The translations under genes were made by a program, and so were the position numbers. A DNA stretch of 6,619 bases from Bacteroidota bacterium (GTDB lineage: Bacteria; Bacteroidota; Ignavibacteria; Kapaibacteriales; UBA2268): assembly GCA_024280675.1 (NCBI GenBank), contig JAJRPT010000075.1, positions 1-6,619 of the forward strand, written 5' to 3'. Below, in pieces: positions 1-4,765 of this stretch (within the stretch, counting starts at the first letter, position 1; every line of letters begins with the position of its first letter). The notes under the pieces are model-generated. The model worked only from the letters and a program-made list of their open reading frames with translations. It was not told where the DNA came from and did not search any database.

Positions 1-997
1 CCGAACCATTTTCTGTCGAAACAAAATCGCCTCCAATGACCGAAAGCCCTTTGGGGTGTTCTTCTAAATCAATTTTTGCATAAGGCAAGAGTTGTTCATA
101 TCTCGATCCAATCAACTCTAAGCCTTTATATTTTCCAAGAATCACATACTCACCATCCAGTGTCGAAAGCAGAGCTTCAGCCAAAATTAACCGGTCTACT
201 TGTTTCTTATCTTTTATTTTCCTTGTATTTTCAACATGGACATAGTCGATTTTCTCGCCAACAGCCAATGCCACATTGCCAAACAAAGTCCAAGGAGTTG
301 TCGTCCAGACCAAAAAACTTGAACCAACTATTGATTCAACTGGCGAGTATGTCACCTTGGGTTTTATAAAACAAGAGGGGTCACGAACGTCCTTGTATCC
401 CAGAGATAATTCATGGCTCGAAAGAGGAGTCTCGATTGTTGGAGATTGCGGGACTACTTTAAATCCTCTGTAAACAAGTCCTTTCTTAAAATATTCGGAC
501 AAAGCCCACCAAACCGATTCTATATAATTATTTGTGCAAGTGATGTACGCCTGGTCGAGATTGACCCAATAACCCATTCGTTTTGTGAGCCATTTCCAGC
601 CTTCTGACATCTCAATATTTTTGTAGACCAAATCACGACAAGCCTTATTGAAATTCTCAATTCCAAACTCTTCCAGCTCTTGTTTATTCTTTATTCCTAG
701 CTCTTTTTCCACTTGAATCTCAACCGGAAGCCCGTGAGTATCCCAACCCGCTTGGCGACGCACGTAGAATCCCTGCATTGTCTTGTAGCGACAAATCGAA
801 TCCTTGATTGTTCGAGCCATCATGTGGTGGAGACCAGGTTTCCCATTCACAGTCGGCGGTCCTTCATAGAATGTGAAATATGGAGAGTCTTTTCGCTCTT
901 CGAGTGTGCGTTCAAATATTTCGTTCTTATCCCAAAAGTCAAGAATGTCATGCTCAAGGCTTGGGTAAGTGAATTTATCTTCTAATGGTTTGTACAT
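1..997 (-). CDS. ileS: Isoleucyl-tRNA synthetase, N-terminal part (cut by window edge)
   Basis: This class I aminoacyl-tRNA synthetase charges tRNA-Ile with isoleucine in the cytoplasm. I translated the minus strand from the ATG at 997-995; the frame stays open for 332 codons to the window edge, so the C-terminal two thirds or so is missing. Visible landmarks are the GPPTVNG entry to the nucleotide-binding fold (residues 46-52), the class I signature as GLHH (55-58) in place of HIGH, GWDTHGLPVE (84-93), SPTIETPLSSHE near 185-196, and the start of the CP1 editing domain with VWTTTPWTL (230-238). GWDTHGLPVE and the GxHH signature place it in the long, eukaryote-like IleRS2 type that is common in Bacteroidota. 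No Shine-Dalgarno precedes the start; the leader is A/T-only for about 15 bases. It is transcribed divergently from rpmB. Identity is secure; the extent beyond base 1 is unknown. Confidence 0.97.
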   Translation of the reverse strand, partial: MYKPLEDKFTYPSLEHDILDFWDKNEIFERTLEERKDSPYFTFYEGPPTVNGKPGLHHMMARTIKDSICRYKTMQGFYVRRQAGWDTHGLPVEIQVEKELGIKNKQELEEFGIENFNKACRDLVYKNIEMSEGWKWLTKRMGYWVNLDQAYITCTNNYIESVWWALSEYFKKGLVYRGFKVVPQSPTIETPLSSHELSLGYKDVRDPSCFIKPKVTYSPVESIVGSSFLVWTTTPWTLFGNVALAVGEKIDYVHVENTRKIKDKKQVDRLILAEALLSTLDGEYVILGKYKGLELIGSRYEQLLPYAKIDLEEHPKGLSVIGGDFVSTENGS

Positions 998-1063
998 TTT
1001 ATTTTTAAAAATATAATTAATTACTTGCTAATTATTTTGCTTAAATCAAGTTTTTCACGACAA

Positions 1064-1071
1064 CAAATTTA
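1064..1071 (-). promoter_or_regulatory. ileS: Possible -7 box of an ileS promoter
   Basis: Read on the minus strand, this is TAAATTTG, a full match to the Bacteroidetes -7 consensus TAnnTTTG, about 67 bases upstream of the ileS start. No TTTG-like -33 box lies 19-21 bases further upstream (the positions read GTGA/AGTG), so the call rests on one box in AT-rich DNA and is tentative. Confidence 0.3.
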
Positions 1072-1142
1072 CTACTTTTTTATTTTTATTTCACTCATTT
1101 TCAATCAATGTTTATAATTTCCATCAAAATAAAACACAAGCC

Positions 1143-1173
1143 TTTGAAAGTTAAAATATTTTGTGTAACTTTG
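1143..1173 (+). promoter_or_regulatory. rpmB: Bacteroidetes-type promoter of rpmB
   Basis: A TTTG box at 1143-1146 is followed after exactly 19 bases by TAACTTTG at 1166-1173. This matches the published Bacteroidetes -33/-7 promoter architecture (TTTG, 19-21 bases, TAnnTTTG), which the unusual primary sigma factor of that phylum reads in place of TTGACA/TATAAT. Transcription would begin a few bases downstream, near 1178-1182, leaving a leader of about 30 bases before the rpmB ATG. The position just upstream of a highly expressed ribosomal protein gene supports the call. Confidence 0.75.
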
Positions 1174-1196
1174 TGATTCTAAAAACAAGAACTCTT

Positions 1197-1200
1197 GGAG
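1197..1200 (+). promoter_or_regulatory. Shine-Dalgarno-like GGAG before rpmB
   Basis: GGAG lies 9 bases before the ATG at 1210 and is the most Shine-Dalgarno-like sequence ahead of any gene in the window. It helps place the start at 1210 rather than at the TTG at 1195, which would put this motif inside the coding region. Bacteroidetes generally make little use of Shine-Dalgarno pairing, so it may be chance. Confidence 0.4.
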
Positions 1201-1209
1201 AATATAAAA

Positions 1210-1434
1210 ATGGCACGCAAATGTGAATTAACCGGCAAAAGTCCAATGGCGGGCAATAATGTCTCTCACTCTCACAAAAAAACACGTAGACGCTTCATTC
1301 CAAACATTCAGAAAAAACGTGTGTTCGACACCGAATCTGGGAAATGGATAACACTAAAGCTCTCGGCCAAAGCACTCAGAACAATAGACAAGATTGGTCT
1401 TCACGCCATGTTGCGTAGAGCAAAAAACATTTAA
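1210..1434 (+). CDS. rpmB: 50S ribosomal protein L28
   Basis: This is a structural protein of the large ribosomal subunit. The 74-residue product begins MARKCELTGKSPMAGNNVSH, matching the L28 N-terminal pattern (M-[AS]-R-x-C-x-[LV]-T-G-K-x-P, then GNNVSH), and continues with a basic KKTRRRFIPN segment, the WITLKLSAKALRTIDK core and a basic C-terminus. Length is in the normal range for L28. I chose the ATG at 1210 because L28 proteins begin at this MARx motif; an in-frame TTG at 1195 would add five residues with no family support. A Bacteroidetes-type promoter lies just upstream and a strong terminator just downstream, so it appears to be transcribed alone. The usual partner rpmG (L33) does not follow. 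Identity is secure. Confidence 0.97.
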   Translation: MARKCELTGKSPMAGNNVSHSHKKTRRRFIPNIQKKRVFDTESGKWITLKLSAKALRTIDKIGLHAMLRRAKNI

Positions 1435-1460
1435 TTGCAACTCAATTAGAATATAGATTT

Positions 1461-1491
1461 AAGGGATACTATTATTAGCATCCCTTTTTTT
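1461..1491 (+). terminator. Intrinsic terminator of rpmB
   Basis: AAGGGAT at 1461-1467 pairs with ATCCCTT at 1480-1486. After an A/C mismatch the stem continues with CT/AG (1469-1470 with 1477-1478), closing a six-base loop. A run of seven T follows (1485-1491), partly within the stem. It lies 27 bases after the rpmB stop codon. Read from the minus strand the hairpin is followed only by TTAAATCT, so it should be much weaker for the converging SDR gene. Confidence 0.85.
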
Positions 1492-1513
1492 GTGTTTCAA
1501 AAGATTATTTCTT

Positions 1514-2335
1514 TTAATGTTCAATCTCACCCTCAAATTCATAATATTCAAAAATTGCATCTCCTCCATCCAATCTAATTATCTCACCAGTCATCCAAGT
1601 ATTTTTCTCATCAGAGAGCATTCGAACAGCATTGGCAACATCTTGGGCCGTGGTGAGTCGTTTGTTTGGATTTTTCATCTTACCAAATTTTATCATCTTC
1701 TCATACCCTGGAATTTTGGATGCCGCAGGCGTTTCTGTAAGTCCCGCAAATATTGAATTGCAAGTCGTCCCGCTTGGTGCAAGCTCGATGGCAAGTTGGC
1801 GAATGTAGGACTCAAGTGCAGCCTTTGCAGCAGACACAGCTCCGTATCCCCACATATTCCGCACAGACCCAATGGAAGTAAATGCAAATATCCGTGAATT
1901 ACCAGCAAGCAAATTATTACTCACCAAATCTTGAGCCCAGTAAACAAGACTGTTTGCCATCACATCCATCGTCATTTCAATTTGTTTTCTGCTAATCATT
2001 TTAGATTCATCCGGATTCAGGAAATCTTTCAAAGCACCAAATGCAAGCGAATGGACAAGCACTCTAAGTTCATGCCCCTCGGTCACTTCTGCATTTTGTT
2101 TAATAACTTTAATTACTTCCAACCTATTTGCATCCCCTGCAGCATTTGTATTAAAGAACAGTGCCTTAACCCCCAGTCCTTCCAGCTCTTGGCGAAATTC
2201 ATTCGCAGATTTCTTTGCCGAACCCCGGTCCATGTGAACACCGTAAATATTGTATCCATCTCGAGCTAATTCAAGAGCGGTCGCACGGCCAAACCCACTC
2301 GAACAACCCAAAATCAATGCGTATTTGTTTCCCAT
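1514..2335 (-). CDS. Short-chain dehydrogenase, enoyl-ACP reductase-like
   Basis: This is an NAD(P)H-dependent oxidoreductase of the SDR superfamily, 273 residues and cytoplasmic. It has the glycine-rich Rossmann motif GCSSGFG (residues 10-16), a likely cofactor-selecting loop after HMDR (34-37), HSLAFGA (95-101) where classical SDRs have NNAG, Ser154 in TSIGS, the catalytic pair Tyr164 and Lys171 (Y-x6-K), and the C-terminal TGEIIRLDGG (249-258). HSLAF resembles the HSIAFA strand of FabI, while GxxxGxG, TSIGSVR and KAALES resemble FabL (enoyl-ACP reductase III). The last step of the fatty-acid elongation cycle is therefore the best guess, but a different 2-enoyl or 3-keto substrate cannot be excluded. 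It is transcribed alone, divergently from mazG. The ATG at 2335 fits the usual SDR N-terminus and no Shine-Dalgarno is evident. The SDR fold is certain; the substrate is inferred. Confidence 0.85.
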   Translation of the reverse strand: MGNKYALILGCSSGFGRATALELARDGYNIYGVHMDRGSAKKSANEFRQELEGLGVKALFFNTNAAGDANRLEVIKVIKQNAEVTEGHELRVLVHSLAFGALKDFLNPDESKMISRKQIEMTMDVMANSLVYWAQDLVSNNLLAGNSRIFAFTSIGSVRNMWGYGAVSAAKAALESYIRQLAIELAPSGTTCNSIFAGLTETPAASKIPGYEKMIKFGKMKNPNKRLTTAQDVANAVRMLSDEKNTWMTGEIIRLDGGDAIFEYYEFEGEIEH

Positions 2336-2419
2336 ATTATATTCTCATTTTTTATTATTAATTTTCATTTTATAGATTTACTAAGTTAATCATTTTTTAT
2401 TATTATTAAAGTCAATTTT
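2336..2419. promoter_or_regulatory. Divergent AT-rich promoter region between SDR and mazG
   Basis: These 84 bases separate two divergent starts and must hold both promoters. Candidates are weak. On the plus strand, TTTT at 2350-2353, 19 bases, then TAGATTTA at 2373-2380 is one base off each Bacteroidetes box, for mazG. On the minus strand, TAACTTAG at 2388-2381 is one base off the -7 box for the SDR, without a good -33 partner. Extreme AT content makes such near matches expected by chance. Confidence 0.35.
2346..2405. repeat. 15-base direct repeat in the SDR/mazG intergenic region
   Basis: CATTTTTTATTATTA occurs at 2346-2360 and again at 2391-2405, a 45-base step, on either side of the best candidate promoter boxes. 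A shorter relative, TTCATTTTAT, lies between them near 2364-2373. It could be a pair of operator half-sites or simply low-complexity A/T sequence. Confidence 0.5.
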
Positions 2420-3229
2420 ATGCAATCACAAAATCCAAAAGCTGAGAAACCTTCTATTAAAGATTCTCTTGGCGAAGTTACATTAAATTTTTATGAACTG
2501 ATAAAAGAGCTAAGAGAAAAATCTTCTTGGGACAGAGCTCAAACCCACAAATCAATTGCCCAGTATTCGGTCGAAGAAGTTTATGAATTGATTGAAACAA
2601 TCGAATCTGAAGACGATGTTGAAATGGAAAAAGAGCTTGGCGATTTACTCCTTCATATTTTCATGCACGCAAATATGGCAGAGGAAAGAGGAGTATTTAA
2701 TCTAGTGTCTGTGACCAAGAAAATACACAATAGGCTCAGAGAACGCTTGTCTGATGTCTTTGAGAAGCCGGAAACTGACGAGAAAACTTTGATGAAAAAA
2801 TGGGAGAAAGTAAAGCAAAAGGACAACACAAAATCCGCACTAGGCGGCATTCCCAACACTATGCCAGCACTTTTGAAAGCAGAAAGAATTCAAACCAAAG
2901 CCTCACGCCTAGGATTTGATTGGGAGGAAAAAGAAGATGTGTGGCAAAAAGTCTTTGAAGAAATTGAAGAACTAAAAACCGCACTCCGAAAAAATGACAA
3001 AGAAAACACAGAAGAAGAGTTTGGTGATTTACTTTTTTCTCTTGTAAATGTCTCTCGCTTCGAGGGGATTCAGCCCGAAATGGCACTCTCCAAATCAATC
3101 TCTAAATTTAGGAAAAGATTCCAATATATTGAACATGAAGTAAGGAAATTAGACAAAGAAATTAGCGACTTTTCGCTCGCCGAACTAGATGTGTTTTGGG
3201 AGCAAGCCAAGGCACATTTAAAAGAATAG
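2420..3229 (+). CDS. mazG: Nucleoside triphosphate pyrophosphohydrolase MazG
   Basis: MazG hydrolyses (d)NTPs to NMP and pyrophosphate, cleaning the nucleotide pool and, in E. coli, lowering (p)ppGpp signalling. The 269-residue length matches the two-domain form (E. coli about 263). Both all-alpha domains keep their magnesium-binding motifs: EEVYE (52-56) with ELGDLL (72-77), and EEIEE (180-184) with EEFGDLL (199-205). The linker has the family pattern IPNTMPALLKAERIQTKASRLGFDW (144-168, two overlapping conserved blocks). The N-terminal domain is diverged: the usual CPWD is SSWD (35-38), and the usual R-H-P-H-V-F is R-L-S-D-V-F (109-114). The ATG at 2420 follows an A/T leader without Shine-Dalgarno. 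The TAG stop lies one base from the stop of the converging operon. Identity is strong; whether both domains are catalytic is open. Confidence 0.95.
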   Translation: MQSQNPKAEKPSIKDSLGEVTLNFYELIKELREKSSWDRAQTHKSIAQYSVEEVYELIETIESEDDVEMEKELGDLLLHIFMHANMAEERGVFNLVSVTKKIHNRLRERLSDVFEKPETDEKTLMKKWEKVKQKDNTKSALGGIPNTMPALLKAERIQTKASRLGFDWEEKEDVWQKVFEEIEELKTALRKNDKENTEEEFGDLLFSLVNVSRFEGIQPEMALSKSISKFRKRFQYIEHEVRKLDKEISDFSLAELDVFWEQAKAHLKE

Positions 3230-3230
3230 T

Positions 3231-3713
3231 CTATTTTCGTTTTCCAGAGAAATACCTATTCATATCATTCCAAGTTTGGAGATGATGTTTGTTGTAATCT
3301 TCCAATATTTCAGTCTTTCGGTTTTTTGCAAATTCGAGCAGAAGTTCGGCATCGCCCTTGACTTTTTTGCACAGTTCCACAAGGTCATAAATCACTTTCG
3401 CATCTTTTTTTGATTCAGTGATAGAATAAAGAGTTTTCAATACTTCGTCGATGCCCGAGGCAATCATTTCCAGTGAAGAAAGAATTTTCTTGTCCCTTTT
3501 AAAATCAAAATCTTTACCAGAAATTTTCTGCCCAAGAAGATCTACAGAGACGTAGGACGAATAAAGGTTCGACGCAACTAGAGCGCCGGCAATACTTTGT
3601 AGTTCTTGGGAATAATTCTGTTTGGTGTGCAATAATTCATCTGATCTCATTTCAGTTTGAAAGAATAAAAGCACCACAAATAAAACACTCATTTTTCTTA
3701 ACATATAAATCAT
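3231..3713 (-). CDS. Small exported helical protein of unknown function
   Basis: I do not recognise this 160-residue protein. It starts with a basic n-region and a hydrophobic stretch (SVLFVVLLFF, 9-18) typical of a signal peptide, with no clear A-x-A cleavage site and no lipobox cysteine. The rest is predicted by eye to be almost wholly alpha-helical (about 30-60, 75-98, 103-118, 120-139), with a heptad-like mix of Leu/Ile and Lys/Glu and a basic end (GKRK). The only cysteine is Cys115. Three Met codons (1, 4 and 8) could each start it; the second or third would give a more usual signal peptide. It begins 4 bases after the ltaE stop, so it is probably cotranscribed and translationally coupled. 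No terminator is visible at its end, which abuts the mazG stop. A periplasmic or secreted role is inferred. Confidence 0.8.
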   Translation of the reverse strand: MIYMLRKMSVLFVVLLFFQTEMRSDELLHTKQNYSQELQSIAGALVASNLYSSYVSVDLLGQKISGKDFDFKRDKKILSSLEMIASGIDEVLKTLYSITESKKDAKVIYDLVELCKKVKGDAELLLEFAKNRKTEILEDYNKHHLQTWNDMNRYFSGKRK

Positions 3714-3717
3714 AACT

Positions 3718-4749
3718 CTACAAGCCTTTGCAAATCTCTATAATTTTATTCCCAGCCACAATGGCATCATCTTCTGAGACATCTAAATGAAAAACTGTAC
3801 GAACTCTATTGCCACCGGTGTGCATTAGCATAATATTTTCACTCTTACATCTTTCCACAAATAAATTCACGTCCAAAGTATCGGACAATTTAAATGTAAC
3901 AATATTGGTTTCAACTTGCCCAAGATTTAGTTCAATCATTGGACTGTCTGCAATAATCTTTGCAAATTCACTTGCTTTTTTATTATCTTGACTCATAAGT
4001 TGAATGTTATTTTCGAGTGCGTAAATTCCAGCAGCGGCCAATATACCAGCTTGTCTCATGCCACCACCAAGAATCTTCCGCCATTTCAACGCTTTGCCCA
4101 TATCATCTCCGGAACCCATGATGAGCGAACCAACGGGCGTTCCCATGCCCTTTGACAGACAAACTTGCACTGTCTCAAAATTAGCAGCATATTCTTTTGC
4201 ACCAATTCCAGTCCTTGCCATCGCATTCCAAATTCTTGCACCATCGAGGTGCATTCTTAAATTATTAGTATCGGCAAGGGTGCGTACTTTCTTAATATAA
4301 TCGAGTGAAAGAATTGAACCACCATGACGATTATGAGTATTTTCCAAGCATACAAGACTTGTTTTGGGGAAATAATAAATATCTGGACGGATGGCTTTCT
4401 CAATTTCATTTATTGGGATTTCACCCTTTTCCGATGGCAAGGGGCGGAGCTGAACCTTTGCCAAAATAGCAGGAGCAGATGTTTCATAATAGAAAATATG
4501 CGAGTCCGACTCACAAATAACTTCATCACCTTGCTCTGTGTTAATCAAAATCCCAATCTGGTTTGCCATCGTTCCAGAAGGGACGAAAAGAGATTTCTCT
4601 TTGCCAAAGAGACTGGCCACCATTTCTTGCAAACGGTTCACAGTTGGGTCTTCACCCCACACATCGTCACCCAACTCAGCACCAAACATTGCCTCCTTCA
4701 TTGCTTTGGGCGGTTTGGTGAAAGTGTCAGATCTTAGGTCAATTAGCAT
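3718..4749 (-). CDS. ltaE: Low-specificity L-threonine aldolase
   Basis: This is a PLP-dependent fold-type I enzyme that cleaves L-threonine and L-allo-threonine to glycine and acetaldehyde in the cytoplasm. The 343 residues match the family length (E. coli LtaE is about 333). Landmarks in order are the start IDLRSDTFTKP (3-13), GDDVWGEDPTVNRLQ (27-41), the phosphate-binding PSGTMANQ (57-64), His84 in DSHIF, which would stack on the PLP ring, ENTHN (136-140), HLDGAR (167-172) with Asp169 for the pyridine nitrogen and Arg172 for the substrate carboxylate, and the Schiff-base Lys200 in CLSKGMG. VRTVFHLDV (316-324) closes the active site. All key residues are intact. The start lies 16 bases after the stop of the upstream thioredoxin-like gene, with GGGA 6 bases before the ATG as a weak ribosome-binding sequence. 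It is the middle gene of an apparent operon. Confidence 0.95.
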   Translation of the reverse strand: MLIDLRSDTFTKPPKAMKEAMFGAELGDDVWGEDPTVNRLQEMVASLFGKEKSLFVPSGTMANQIGILINTEQGDEVICESDSHIFYYETSAPAILAKVQLRPLPSEKGEIPINEIEKAIRPDIYYFPKTSLVCLENTHNRHGGSILSLDYIKKVRTLADTNNLRMHLDGARIWNAMARTGIGAKEYAANFETVQVCLSKGMGTPVGSLIMGSGDDMGKALKWRKILGGGMRQAGILAAAGIYALENNIQLMSQDNKKASEFAKIIADSPMIELNLGQVETNIVTFKLSDTLDVNLFVERCKSENIMLMHTGGNRVRTVFHLDVSEDDAIVAGNKIIEICKGL

Positions 4750-4765
4750 AGGAAATCCCTTTGTT

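Noticed and set aside
713..985. 90-codon plus-strand open frame
   Set aside because: It is antisense to the most conserved part of ileS (GLHH and GWDTHGLPVE), so coding on this strand is not credible.
1195..1209. Upstream in-frame TTG start giving rpmB five extra residues
   Set aside because: L28 proteins start at the M-A-R-x-C motif encoded from 1210, and the TTG would overlap the Shine-Dalgarno-like GGAG.
2410..2415. TTGACT on the minus strand as a sigma-70 -35 box for the SDR gene
   Set aside because: The hexamer 17 bases downstream (TGATTA) is a poor -10 box, and the window otherwise shows Bacteroidetes-type promoter signals.
3221..3244. Hairpin at the mazG/exported-protein junction as a bidirectional terminator
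   Set aside because: The stem is short and A/T-rich with only one G-C pair and no proper T-tract on either strand.
4324..4737. 137-codon plus-strand open frame
   Set aside because: It lies wholly antisense to ltaE, whose catalytic residues are intact; the translation has no recognisable domain and looks like a reverse-strand shadow.
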